A program made the position numbers and the translations under genes. This document shows positions 51,433 to 64,000 of a stretch of 64,000 bases of DNA, one piece after another. The stretch is taken from positions 714,340 through 778,339 of the forward strand of contig VZTI01003649.1 in assembly GCA_013397865.1 (NCBI GenBank), in the 5' to 3' direction. A model generated the notes under the pieces. It did no database searches. It was not told the DNA's origin and saw nothing but the letters and a program-made list of their open reading frames with translations. This DNA is from Struthidea cinerea (taxonomy: Eukaryota > Chordata > Aves > Passeriformes > Corcoracidae). How positions within the stretch are numbered: the first letter of the stretch is position 1; every line of letters starts with the position of its first letter.

Positions 51433-54400
51433 AACACTGCATGTCTGTAGAAATGGAATACACCGTGCAGGAAGGGCCTGGCAGCATTGCTGTCAGTCTC
51501 ACAGATGCTGCAGCTCGGTGCCTGGTGCCTGGCAGCACTCAGACAAGCAGTCTGTTCAGGGGGCGGGGGTGCAGGCTGTGCCGTCCTTGTGGCAGCAGCT
51601 CTGCAGAATGCCTTTGGAGCTTTTTGAAACTCTCTTAGTTTTTATTTAGATATGCACACACACGCATTATACAGTCAGTTCACTTTTGACTTTGTTTCAT
51701 AGGAGCTGAAAAACTGTTTCAGTTGATTCAAGCACATGTGAAAGTTCTTTAAATAAAGTCATCTCTTAAAGTAATGGATTCTTATATCCTGTAGTTGAAG
51801 CAAAAGGTCATCTTCTCTCTGCTTAATTTTTCTGTAGAGAGAATTCTAGTTTCTGATTTTACTAAGGAAGTTGCTTCTAGGTTCCCAAAGGAGTGATTCC
51901 TTAGCCCTTAATACAAATTCTGTACTTAAATGATCTCTTGATCAATAACTATGACATAAAGTGAATGTGCTGGGTTTGTACAGAAAGATGTTTTCACTAT
52001 GAAGTTGTTATACAAGGCTTATGTGCTGCTACAAAATGTCCACCTCAGAAAGCTTTTCTGATGTGTAAATATCTGATTTTAAGAGAATCAAAAATTTGGG
52101 GACAACAAAAAATACTTTGTCACCTTTTTTTCTATGACATTTTGAAAAATTTGGAGTGTGTATTTAAAGAAGTATCTTTCAATAGTCCCATGCTTTTGTC
52201 TGTACAACTCAGAGACATAAAGACATTATGTTTTGGAAAGACAAACAAAAGCCAATGTCAGTCTCTGAGTTGTGGGATACTGACAGTGATCCTGAGTAGA
52301 AATGTTTGTATTTTCTTAATTGTCCTAATACAGAAATATTTCATAGAATCTGTCACTTGAGGGGAAAATTTTCCCTCTAACAACTGAGGTCTTGTACCAG
52401 ACTAATGTGTCCTGGTTTTAGATAAAAACAACCGTGTTACTGGGTATTCTTTCCTTTTGATCCCCTGTTGTTGAGATTTATTGCCTGCCATTTACAGCAT
52501 TTGCAGCTTGCAATTAAGGCTTCTATTTTGAATACCTAATGCATAAGCAGGAATTACCATAACTTAGTATTTTGATATATCTTTCAAACCACAGCAAAAA
52601 ATTAACATGTTTCAGATGTTACATAAAAGCATTTAAAGCTAGATGAAGTTTATAGGGACTTAATGTTATATGAATAAAGTGTAATTTTATTAAGTTATTT
52701 CCCATCATTTAGAAGATCTCCTCTGCAAAAAGTCTATCTCATACCATCCATAGGCTGATTTTTAAATTTTCTTTTCCCCAAAGAATTGCAAGTGCATGGA
52801 GTATTTGGAGCAGGGTAAGTTTAATGTTTGTATAGTTAACTCCTTGTTTTCTTAAACCCCCTTGGTTTTAAATGCTCAGCTGGCTTTGTGCAGGAGAGAC
52901 TTATTGGGCATTCATCTCTTGTCTGGAATGAACATTGGAACACCTGATCTACGCATCCATGAGCTGTATTCCCTCAGGAAGGACAACTTACCCAGCCTGT
53001 GAACCGGCCTCCAGGGCTTCCTAGGGGTGCCAGGCAGTTGGCAGGGACTTTGTGGTGCCCAGCTACTGGGAGGCTTGTGTTCTGGGGGAGCATCTGGCTG
53101 CTGCATGTGTGATGAACCCAGGCTCTGTGTGTCTGCTGTATCCTCAGCCTTACGGCAAGGAAGGGGCTGTGAGGACCTCGGAGAGTCGCAGAAGTGGACA
53201 GTAGCAAGCACAATTTGGATGCTACTGGGCTGGAGCTTTAATCATGCTGAAGGGATGAAAGATTGAAGGATGGGCAGGAGAAAGGTTCTCCCTCCTTTAG
53301 CTGGACTAAGAGAGTGCTAACTAATGGTTGTCCAAAGAACTAGACTGGACTCTTAAGTCTGAGCCTTGGTTGACAGTGTTGCGTAAAAGGAGGAGATAAC
53401 GAAAAAAAAGCAAAGGTCTTGTTCCCCCCCATGCCTTTCACATTAAATCACTGTTTGTGGCTAACAGGAAAGCTGGAAATTTTGTTCCACCAGGGATGGG
53501 GGAGTGGAATGAAAGCCCATGTGTATTTTTAGCATTCCTTGTAATCATGTCACCTTTTGAAATGAAAGCATCAGTGCATTAGAGCGGAGAAAGTGGGGAG
53601 AGGACATCTTCTACCAAGAGAAATGTCAAGCTCAGGGTGGATTGACTGAGTCACACATTGACTGAGTGATATTTGTGCCGGCCAGGACAGACCCATCTCC
53701 TCCCTGCTGCACGCTTCCTCCCCCTTCCAGCTCCTTGGATTTATGTGGCTTCCTCCTTCATGCATCTCTGCTGGTTGTCTCCTCACGCATCTCTTCCTAG
53801 GTGATTCTACCCTCCAGAGTATATCCAGCTGGAATAAAACCCAGCACGTGCAACATGCTTTGGGATGCTCGCCCAGTTTCCTGCCCAGAGGGTTGGCAGC
53901 CCTGGCAAGGTGATGTTACATGCCTTAATGGAAGTTACTGAGCAATGCCTTTTTCTTTTAGATTTTCTTTTGCCTATGAAAAAGTCATATCTAATACAAG
54001 GAAGGGAGCAGGGCATCTTTTCAACTATGAATGTTTACTTGCTGTTCACCTCTGAAATGCCAATGAGCATTTGTGCTGTCTAGTTTGAACTGACTGTTGG
54101 CCTTGGAGAAATTACTGATGTTTCTCTTGAATGAAATTGTCCCTCACTTTCTAAGGAGGTAGAAAAAGTCTGTCAGTATCTCCATTTGTAATTAGGCATG
54201 TCATGTCTTTGCTCTGGTACATCCAGGAAAATGGCATAATTCCTTCTTATTCCTAACCTTTGCCCAGCCTTCATACAATGGTAAGAAAACAAAACCTAAC
54301 TCACGCTACCTAGAACAACGATCCTCTGCAGTGGACAAATTCCTTGGTGCTGACAGCAGGCAGCTCACAAGGTTGGAGGTCACTTGTAGCTGTTCACTCT

Positions 54401-55062
54401 GTTCCCCCTGGCTCAGCTTTGGCAGGGAAACAGGGGCACCAGCTGTGAGAATTAGAGGAGTGGTTGGAACTAGTTTTTAGCACATTATTCAGTACTGGGT
54501 GGGATGCTTTCACCCCTGGGAGGTAAAGAAACATGAGAGATACAAGAGCCTGAGGAAGGTTGGCTGCCTTATGCCCAGGCCATTCACTGCAGCTCTCTGT
54601 GCTTTGGTGAAGGTGTCATCTGTGGCTCAGGTGACCTTCCTTACTGAACAAAGCGGATGTGCAATTAGTGCTGTAATCCTTTAAACAGGTCCTGTTGTCA
54701 CAGAGCTTCCTTTAGGTGCCCCAAAGTGTCAGGCAACCTTCATCTCTTCCCCCTTCCTCCCTCCGCTTCCTCCCTTGAGTGTTGCATTAAATCCCTTCTC
54801 TGCTATACTGGCACCAGAACTGTGTTGTTTCTGCAGTGTGCCACCACTTTGGTCTCATGTTTACACTTCCTCCTGCTTCATGGCAGCCACACATAAGATT
54901 AATTAAGCCATGGTGCTGGCTTTCTCATCTTTCCTGTATATTTTCATTCAATATCCAGCTTCATGACTTGATGGAAGGTAGAAATGGAAAACTTCATGCT
55001 AAGAGTATGGAGACTCCGTGAGAGCAGCCAGGCCATGAGTCTGGCAAGCAGGCACCAGTGGA

Positions 55063-55087
55063 GGGAGCTGGGCTGGGCTGGGCTGGG
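55063..55087 (+). repeat. (GGGCT)n short tandem repeat forming a G-quadruplex motif
   Basis: Five GGG runs (55063-55065, 55070-55072, 55075-55077, 55080-55082, 55085-55087) are separated by loops of 4, 2, 2 and 2 nt. The last four runs are a CTGGG pentamer repeat. The short loops and five runs make this the strongest G-quadruplex candidate I saw in the window. Confidence 0.8.
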
Positions 55088-58000
55088 CAGCAGCATGGTC
55101 CCACAACCTCTGTGGTGCCCCTGGAGCGGCTGCTGGAGCCATGCTGGAAGGTGGAGAGGTGCAGAGTTGGTGGGGAGGCTTTAGGGTTGCCCACTGCAGT
55201 GTATGGATGGGACTGGATAGCCTTCCTCAGCCTGCATCTGTCCCCCCACCTCCCTTCTTCCAGTAAAAGTGGGCTATTTTCACCCAGAGTTGCTCTCTTG
55301 GTGGCTTGGGTTCACGATACAAATTTGGGGCATGGCTTTGTCATCCACTTGTGTGCAGAGCAGTATGGTACCTTGCTAAAGCACCCCCAGTGCCACCCAA
55401 GCGAGGCCTCTCTGGCTCCCCAGTGAGTCTTGGCTGAGTTAGGGAGCAGCCCTGAGCACACATAAGCATTTGCTTTAGGGACTCACCCGTCAGTTAAAGT
55501 GGAATTACATGCTTTACTTACTAAATTACTTTAGGCTTTGCTTAAGCATATAATTAAGAACTATGCACTCAAAGACAACCATTTGTAGGGCTGGGGTTTG
55601 CTGTCCTGCTTCTATTTCCCTAACAACACAGGCGAGTTACTTGTGTTCTTGTCTTGTTCTGCCTGGGCAATGTTTCCAGCTGCTGGGATTGGCGTGTTAT
55701 GGAGACAGGAGGAGCGACAGAACACACAGACCCATAGGAACACCTTATTCCACTGGGAAGCCATCTCAAAACATGGGAGCATTTTAGAGGTCCAAACATA
55801 GCTGAAGAAGCCTATTTAAGTGTTGCAAAGGGCCAAATCCTGGCTGTCCTCCCACTCAAAGTCTTTCTTCAAGGCATCTTTCCCTCTCTCTCTATGGGTG
55901 GGTCGGGAAGGAACTGGTGGCCATGGTTGTCCTCAGCCAAGCTGCTGGCAGGGCTGTGTCCCAGAACTGCTGCCTGGCCAAGGACTCTGTGGTGTTTAGC
56001 AAGCTCAGCTTTGCAGACCAAAGCCCCTGTGCACCTCCCCTGCCAATGGTTTCTCCCAGTTCTGTCAGCATCCCAGGGGACAGCACTGGGGCAAGGCAAG
56101 CCACCCCTCCCTTGTGGTTAAGCCAGCGTTGAAGGCTTTGAACAAAGAGGGCTGACTGGGCACTGCAACCACAGCTCCTCCTGGAGACATCCATCTGCAG
56201 AATGAGCCCAGGAAGGCCGTTTTGCTGGGATGACAGACAGCAGCAAGCAAGGGGCTCCTGAGTAAGAATGGGTCTGAACCAGTAACAGTCACAGGCAATG
56301 CTGTGTATCCATCAGCTCCTACGTGCTGGTGTCTCCCAGCAGTGCTTTTCAGCAGGAGAGGTTTCCTAGTCCCTCTGTGGTTTTGGCAAGCTTTGGGTAT
56401 GGCATGACAGCAGTCAGAGGAAAGCTGTACTGCCTGCTAAGGAAAGGAGTGTACTTTGGTGGTGCCCACCGCTGTCCTTTCTTGTCGCTCCTCTCACCTT
56501 TCTCGTTTTATCTGCATGACCTGTATTTGTACAGATGGAGAATGCAGGTTAAGGAGCTAAAATCCATCAAGTGTTTGTGATTTTTAAATACAAGAGGCAG
56601 TTTGGGGGGTTAGTTTTTCCTTATCTTCTAATAATTTTCACTACTTTTCCTACAGCTAATTTGCTACAGCTCAGAAAAGGTCTGCTTTGCTTTCTCTGCT
56701 TTTTTCTCCCTTGAGCAGACTGGACCTGATGTTTTGTGGTGCCTCTTGCACCACCATCTTGCCCTTTGGGCTCCTCAAGGTGTTATTGCAGGTGGGATGT
56801 GATGGTAGGCAAGGACTACTGCATGGTTCCTCTGGACAGCTCTTCCTCTGCCCACATTGCAGGGGCAGAAAGATGTGCAACCACCTGAGCAGAGCTGAAA
56901 GAGATGTCATCCTGTGCACGTGCTGTGCAAACAAATAGCAGGGCTTGTCAGAAGTCCTCTCTTCTGATATTGGCATTGTCACAAAACCTTGGAAAAGCGT
57001 TGTACCTCCTCCAGGCTGTCTTCTTACACAAGCCACACTATCTAAACACATTGAGTAATCCCTGCCTTAGGCTCAAAAACTTCTGCTTGAAATAGTGTAG
57101 ATGAGTTAAAAATATAAGATATTAATTTTAACATCTTAAGTTACTGGAAGCCATGTGCCAGAATGCATTGTACCAGAGGCTGGTTGCTCCCACAACTTAA
57201 CTTTTGGGGCCTGACTCTAGCCACTTCTTGGCTGCTGTCAAATGTCACTTGTCTATGCAGGTGCTTCCTGGTCTAAAATCCCATGGTCCCCTAGAAGCTT
57301 TTTTCTAAGCAAGTCCAGTGATGGTGACCTCCCTTTATCTGCAGAAACATATTCCCCAGTGGTATTTGGATGCTGCCTTCTCCATGGTGGCATGGCTATG
57401 GCTAATGAAATCTTTGCTGTGCTCCTTCAGACCTTTTCATTTCCATGGTGGAAGGAGTGATTCTGGGTGGTTTGTGTAGTTTTATGAGGATTTTTCTTTG
57501 ACTCCTGGGAGAAGATGAGCTGCATTGTGGCTGGTACATACCCTTGTTTCTGCAGCAACAAGCTGTTTACAGTTTATTTTCTCTGTACTGAAGTGCTAAC
57601 CAGCTTGAACAATAATTTAATGGTGTCATCTACAGTATGTCTAGTTTCTAGGGAGAATCAAACCATATATCTAAAAATATGTCTTTGGAGCAGGCACTCA
57701 CTACAGCCCAAACTGGAATGAAAGATCCTGGCCCACAAAATGAGTGTTATGTTCAGTGCCATTGGACTAATCTGGTTCTCACAGTAAACCTAAAAATGCA
57801 GTTTACACTGTTCAAACAGAGGATTACCTGCCCACACTGAGTAATTTCCACTTCTTTTTTTTCAGTACAGAGATCCCAGTGACAAACTTTGTGTTGCTTC
57901 ATTGTTATTGTTCATCCTGTGCACTCAATTCAGTCTTCCACAGCATTTAGCAGCGCTGTTTGAACACTGCTTCATCCCACATCTCCTTCCTGCATAACTC

Positions 58001-58309
58001 CTCTGTGAAATAAGCCAGGGAAAGGCAGGTTTGTGTGTGTCTTTGAATGAGAAGCAGCTCTTTCCAAATTCCTGCCCATCACACAGCTGTTCAGCAGCCA
58101 TTCAAGTGTTGTTTTTTTCCAGAGGCGCCTCCTTGTCTCTGATCTGATAGCAAATGTCTCCTTTCATGTCCTACATCAAGGCTGCTACTTTGGCCTCCTA
58201 TTCCATTTGCTCCTCTTTTTTAATGCCGTGCTGAACATATTAATGTCAGGCAGAGCTGCCCTGGATCCCTGGGCATAATTCCAAATATGAAGCACTCCCT
58301 TTGCCCACA

Positions 58310-58720
58310 TGGCCAGGGCTCCATTGGGCCGGCTCCCCCCCAGCCCCATGTGTGGGCTGTAGCGGTGGCACCATCCAAGCCATGGCCTGTGTATTGTCCT
58401 GTTTGTTGTTCCCGGGCATCCAGAGGGCCGGGTGCCTTTTGGGCCAGCTGGCTCGGCAGCGTCCATCTCCAAGTGCATCCCGCTGCCCTCTAGTGAGACC
58501 TGCCCGTGGGCCGAGCCCGGCATTCGGGACCAGAGGGAGAAGGGGCCCGTGGAGTGACGGGTCTGTCGTGCAGGCAGGGGTGTGCTGTCCGAGCAGGCTG
58601 GTGAGGGGCCCGTTGCTGCCCAGCTCCTTCCTCTGGGTGTCCCTGCCACCTCCTGCTCCAGGCTCTGTGGGTGGGGACCGCTGCCTCCAGTCCCCCTGCT
58701 CAGCTTTATCCTCAGGCTAA
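58310..58720. promoter_or_regulatory. GC-rich, CpG-bearing block (weak CpG-island candidate)
   Basis: This is the most GC-rich block in the window and holds a cluster of CpG dinucleotides (about 16 by eye between 58325 and 58620), whereas most of the window has very few. It may be a weak CpG island or an enhancer/promoter. A 5' non-coding exon of a downstream gene such as SLC8A3 is conceivable but unsupported. A 268-codon open frame (58185-58991, minus strand) crosses it but looks like a by-product of GC richness. Confidence 0.35.
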
Positions 58721-61700
58721 ACAGACTGCAAACCCACTGAAAATCAAGAGCAGGCTGACAGGGAGTGGGGGCAAGGGGCAAGATATTTGACAGGTGATTA
58801 CAGTTAGGGATTTTCTTCCTATTTATCCGGGTGTAGCTGCATGCAAGCCAGTTGGAATGCTCACTACGTGCGCCCTGGTGACACTTAATTTTGCTGCGTT
58901 GCCCCATTGCAATACAGAGGGAGAAGCTCCTCATCATCCACACCTCTAGTGCACAGGAGGGGTTTATCCAACCCGAGTGATGCCCTGCCACACACGGCTG
59001 ATGCCCAAGTTGTTAAGGCAGGGGAGGATCCGGTCACTGCATTACTGACAGCCCCCCTGGGCAGCCAGAGCACTGTGCAGTGTGACAGCTCTTGCTGGCT
59101 CCGGCTTAGCTGGAGATGAGTCACCTTGAGTGCCTGACTTCTTGATAAATCCTGGGAAAAACAGGGCACTTAAATGTCAGCCAGTGGGGGAAATTTTCAG
59201 CTGGGGTAAGTTAAACTAGTTCTGCAGCTGTCAGGGGCATTTGGCCACCAACCACCCACCTGCAGACAAGGCTGGTTCAATAGCACTCATCTGCCGTGAG
59301 TCTGCTGGGAGGAGGCTGGTCAGGTGGGCCACAATTTTTAAGGAAAGCCGGAGACGCTGCTATGGTTTTCTCTCTTCTGAAGCCTCCAAGTTTGTCTTAT
59401 TTTTGAGGCTGGGTAGGTAAAAAGAGAGGCTTCTTCTTCCCCTGCTTCTCAGTAATGTAGATGAAGGTAAAATGAGAGAACGCCTGTTTTTGCTTAATGT
59501 ATGGATCTTTCCAGGTTCTCAGCTGTCTTTTAGTCACTTTAAAAGCTGATAGGAAGTATTGATCTCATTTACCCTCCTTGTAGCTTGACTGACTCTTTAT
59601 CTGGAAACTGGAGTCTTGAGCTACAAAGGAAAAGCAAAGCTCATTTCGTGGACTGGAACAAAACTGCACTTTAGAGTATCTGAAATCTGTCAGGTGGCTT
59701 TTCTATGGGCTGTGTTGAAATACCGAGTCCCGAGAAGCAAGGGGACCGTGACCCACTTCTGTGCTGTGGAGAGGACTCTGGCCTCCTGGTTCTCTAGAGA
59801 GAGGCTCTTTCGCTACTGTCCTTGTGTGTTTTTCCTCAGCTTCCCTGAACCTGCAGCTCTGGGGAACGACAGCTGCTGCTAGGAGAAAAGGAGGAAAGCT
59901 GCAGCAGCATTTCTGCCTTTGCCCTGGCAGCTCTTGCCCTTTAGGGTTGATGGTTCTAACTGTGGTGTGAGAGACAGACCTAACTCTTCACTCCCTTCCT
60001 TTCTGCAAAGTTAGCTTTGCACAAGCTTCCCTCAGAGCTGTATCTCTCATTTTAGGTCTTTTAAGTGGGCTTGATGGTCAGTCATAAGAGCACTGTGGGA
60101 AAGGTCAGTAAAAAACATGGCTGACTCTTTAATGTTAGGAGAAGCAAGAGCCACCTTTTCCAAAAGCTGTGCTCAACAGTGAGTAGTTTCAGATGACTCA
60201 CCTGCAGGAAAGGAAAAAAAAAAGTAAAATACTTCCTAATTCTGGACACTTCTTGACCTACTTCCAAGCCATGTTCCTTCCCCACCACCACCCACTGTGA
60301 GAGCACAAGCTTTGCAAGGAGAATTGCTATGTGACTGTTAATAGTTAAATGCAGTTTTGTGTATTGGATGTTTTGGAAAACATAAAAAATGGCTAAGTGC
60401 ACAGACAGACTGTTGCATCCAAAATGATTTACTGCTTTGCCTTTTATAGCTCTTGATTACATCAGGTTGCTGCATCAATATCTTGTCTGTACAGTCCAGC
60501 CTGGTGGGGCAGCAAGGCAAAGTATATTGTTGCTGGGTAGCTTTCCAGGTGGTGTGGCAATTAAAATAGCTTTCCTGGGGGATGTAGGGTGGATCACCCA
60601 GAGCTGGGAAGCAATTTAAACCCATGCATGTTCAGATGCTTGTCCAGCCCATAGATCTAAAATAAAAATACACTGTTTTAATGAAATATTTGGGGTGTTT
60701 TGCTTAGGACTGCCTGACTGTACTTGAGCAAAAACCTTACCTGAATATTTCACTACATCTGTCTTTGTTCAGGTTATAGTCTAAAAGAACAAATAGCTGT
60801 CCATAGCAAGTGATGAGTGAAGGCTATGAACCCAGGTTTGGACTCCGAAGCCTCTAGAATATGAAACTATTTGAATCCAGTTCAGAAAAAGACACCAGTA
60901 GCAATGCCTTTCCCCAGGCTGGGATTCACAGGCTTTACCTCCTTCAAATTATCTGTAGGGTAGGATCCAGAACTTAGTGCCCCAGTGCCATGTCAGGGCT
61001 GTCTTTGCACCTGCAAGTCTCATGGTTCTTGTAGAAGTGTCCTCCTGACTGCCCAGCAACTGAGGAAGCAAGGAATGGGATTTGACTTCACAACAGGAGC
61101 AGATTCCCAATGTTCTGACATCTCCTGCAAGGCCAGATGTGAATCCAAAGGATATTTTTTTATTTTATTAGAAAATCTACCTCTGCTGTGTTGTGGTCCC
61201 TTCAGCAGACAAACCAGCTTTTCCTATAGGATGCAGGAGGCAGCAGGGTAAAGGTGGGTAAGGTGGTGTGCTCAGTATATAACCTCCACAGTGGTCTAGA
61301 GCAGCTGGGACAGGAAGGAAGAGGGAGGGAAAGGGGCTCAGTGCACTGGAAGAGCTTTCCTCACAGTGGACAGAAAAAGTAGGGCTAGAAAAGCAGATAC
61401 TAAAGCAGTTCTCGTGGTGAAAGAGGCAATAGTTGTGACCTTAAGCCCCAGACCATACAGAATGGGGAAGGCCGGGAGAGGATAAGGAGGCTCCCTGGTG
61501 AAAGCCATTTTCATCAAGAGTTCAATTTCCTACTGTAGCCAGACCTTGTGCCTGATGAGTGTATGTCTCTAAATCAGATACACTTCATACTCCTGTTCTT
61601 TGGCTGTGCACTTAGACACAAGGAGTGATGGCAGGAAATTGAACACAGGGCTGCATGTCTGCAGCTGTGGGGAATGTGATGGCATTAGCAACCCGACCAA

Positions 61701-64000
61701 GGGTCTCTTTCTGGTGCCTCCAGGACTCACCGAAATACAGTACAGAGCCTCAGATCCAATTTCCTGCTCCCCTTTATCCTGGGTGTACATGTCAGTCAGA
61801 GCGACCTCCTGTCATTATCAAGTGATCCATCATATTAAAAGAAGGGGGAAGGAAAAACCAAAGCAGAAAGGAAAATTAATGTGTTGCAGACTTTGAAGTA
61901 CTTCCCCTTTTATCCTAGCCCATAAAACTTTGATTTAGTTTTGTATCCTGGCTCAAGGGTTTCTCTCTGTCCCAATGTCCTGATCTGATCGGTCTGGTTT
62001 GGACACTGCTGAAAACCAAGCAGTACCTGCGTGTGCCAGCCTGGCCCAAGCTACCCTTCCCTTCTGGACTGGGTCAAGGCAGGTGCCCTGGGGGGCTGTC
62101 ACTTCACTGATGCTGGCTAACACCATTCCATGCCAGGGAAGCAGGTTCCTTGCTGCTGCCCCAGGTTTGTGCCCCTTCCCCTCCATGTTCATTAAACAAC
62201 AGACTGTCAGGGTGTAATGCCAGGGAGGATGGTGACCTTGTGCCAGGCTGGTGTGTGAAGGAGGAGGATCTGCAGCATACAAGGGGGGTATGGGCTGTGT
62301 CAGGAAGTCTCCATGCATGTTGCACTCTTGTTGAGAGGGTCAGGCAGTGCTAGTGGGACTGCAATAACTTCCAGTCCAGTTCAAGGTCAGGAGCAAACCA
62401 ACAACCTCTTTGTGATCTTGCCTTTTAGTAGCAGGCATCAACTAAGCAGTTGTTATTAAAGGTCTCTTGTGCTCCATGGGAGGACTGGTGGCTGTGACAT
62501 TCTGATCAGAGTACAAATTTCATTCTGCTTCCACGAGTTCCCCATGGAAGGTGTTGGATGCAGCATGCTTTGCTTTCTGCCCTTCACTGCTCTGCACTGC
62601 TTCTCCTGCCTCCTCAGCAGCTGTCATAGAGTGGTGTGCACTATCCTTCTCACAGTGAAAAAGTTCCAGCTGATTTCCATAGGGTCAGGATTCGGCTTGA
62701 TCTCATCTCTACTTTACTCCAGGGACTTGAATCTCCCTGCACCACCCTCCATGCACTGCCATAACACCAGGCTGGTTGGAACCTTGTAAATGCAGAGGGT
62801 GACAGAGAGGTCTCACATTGGCAGCTGTGGATGTGGGTGAGGATGAATTATCTGCAGGTCCTCCAGCTGTCCAAAGTTCATGAGTTGGTGTTTCCTGAAT
62901 TGGTCTCACAAGATGTGGGGACCCTCGACCTGGCCAAGAGCAGTGAATGCTCAGACAATTCAGACAATATCTGGAGGCTGAGTCTGGGTGCTTAATGCTC
63001 CACAGCTGGAGCACCTGGGCTCAGAGCTCTGTCCTCACTGCTGCTGAGAGGTGCAAGAGCCAGAGGAAATGTGAATGTGTCTCATTTACCCTGTGCTGTT
63101 GAGAAATCTGTGAAGGGAACTTCCCCTCTGCAGTGTCTCAAGCACCCTGAGACATTTCTATAGCAAGGACTGGCACTCATCTGCCTGTTTTCATCAAAGT
63201 GACCTGGTTGGGACAGCTTTGTTTCATCATTCCCCAGGGCTACTTGGGGTACGGGGGAAGACTCGGTAGCTGAGAATGAACCCACAGCTGCAGTTGCATT
63301 CAGAGGAAGGTTTCACATCCCCACCTTCTGTGATGAAAACCTCTGTCATAAAATTAATCGGTGATTTCACACTTCCTGATATACTATGAAAATGATTAGA
63401 CACAGCAGCAGCTGGGGAAGTGATGGGACTCATTGAGGTTTTGCTCCTTCTAATAATATCTTTTTTTCTCTTATTTTTTCCCCTTTCCTGAACGCACATT
63501 CATTGTTCATGGAAACTGACAAAGGACTTAAAATTGCAATATACCTACCAAACAAGTCCAACAAGGGAGCTGCTCTTGCAGCCTGTCCATACCACATGGC
63601 AGCAGCTCTGCCTCATCAAGGCAGTAAAAAACTGTAAAACCACCAACAAAGAAATGAGGAGGAAGCTGTCAATGCAGAGGCTAGATAAAAGGTGTTTCCT
63701 GGTTTTTGCCTTTCTGAAGGCATGATGAAATAAGCCTCACCTCATGGCTCTGTTGCATGCTTTTGTCCCTGCATGCTGTTACAGGGATGGGATTAAAATC
63801 CTTACAGCATGTGAAGTGGAAGCTATGCCTTCACCTCCCTTGGGAGCACAGTGGGTCTGTCACAGACTTGAGCCAGGGAGCTGCTGCCTGGCTTCTGAGG
63901 GTAGTAGGTGACAGGTGGCAGCCTGGATGCCTAGAGGCATGGTGATCCATGGGATAGTGTTGGGCAGAGGGGAGATGCCAAGGGGATAATGCTCGGCCAG

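Larger units (their letters stand above)
49511..64000. other. Intergenic, increasingly GC-rich, no gene recognised
   Basis: Base composition rises towards the right, with GC-rich patches near 51.2-51.6, 53.0-53.2, 55.0-56.3 and 58.3-58.7 kb. Many overlapping open frames appear there because stop codons become rarer. None has a recognisable domain, and frames are open on both strands at once. Individual short repeats and structural motifs in this part are listed separately. Otherwise I see nothing I can support. Confidence 0.6.

Noticed and set aside
52408..52421. TGTCCTGGTTTTAG resembling the start of an avian LTR
   Set aside because: Only 14 bases match. The sequence that follows does not continue as the LTR and no matching far end was found.
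58185..58991. 268-codon minus-strand open frame as a real gene
   Set aside because: There is no recognisable domain, composition follows local GC bias, other frames are open over the same stretch on the plus strand, and there is no sign of splicing or a family.
1..64000. CRISPR arrays, bacterial operons, tRNA or rRNA genes
   Set aside because: The sequence is vertebrate. No regularly spaced repeats, operon-like coding runs, tRNA cloverleaf boxes or rRNA segments were seen.
40181..64000. SLC8A3 exons expected by synteny
   Set aside because: The large first coding exon of the sodium/calcium exchanger would be a long, clearly recognisable frame on the plus strand and is absent. Non-coding 5' exons cannot be recognised by eye.

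Overview
This is vertebrate nuclear DNA, almost certainly from a bird. It is AT-rich and CpG-poor, has no bacterial-type gene packing, and carries split exons with GT-AG splice sites. It also holds two CR1 LINE 3' ends in the avian form and a solo endogenous-retrovirus LTR of a type I know as abundant in neoavian and songbird genomes. The order Passeriformes is a reasonable guess but is not proven.

The one gene I can establish is COX16, a mitochondrial cytochrome c oxidase assembly factor, on the + strand. Its last three coding exons are at 7335-7412, 25760-25822 and 39810-39926. They are in phase 0 with each other and together give 85 codons plus a stop that read as the C-terminal four fifths of COX16. 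The first coding exon lies to the left of the window. Positions 1-7334 are therefore the 3' part of intron 1, followed by an 18.3 kb intron 2 and a 14.0 kb intron 3. A short 3' UTR probably ends at an ATTAAA signal at 40154-40159.

Intron 1 holds a poly(T) run that may be the tail of a minus-strand retrocopy. Intron 2 holds two minus-strand CR1 copies (19692-19905 and 21147-21575), a 12-bp inverted repeat and a perfect 21-bp tandem duplication. Intron 3 holds the solo LTR (36769-37330). From about 40.2 kb to the end the sequence looks intergenic and becomes more GC-rich, most of all beyond 51 kb. This part contains a decayed U2 snRNA-like copy that seems joined to a CR1-like 3' tail (49378-49510), a pyrimidine microsatellite, short hairpins, two G-quadruplex motifs and one GC-rich, CpG-bearing block near 58.3-58.7 kb.

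In human, SYNJ2BP lies upstream of COX16 and SLC8A3 downstream in the same orientation. If that order is kept here, the right part of the window is the COX16-SLC8A3 spacer, but I see no SLC8A3 coding sequence. I found no previously undescribed multi-gene system. The most unusual item is the U2/CR1 chimera-like element.
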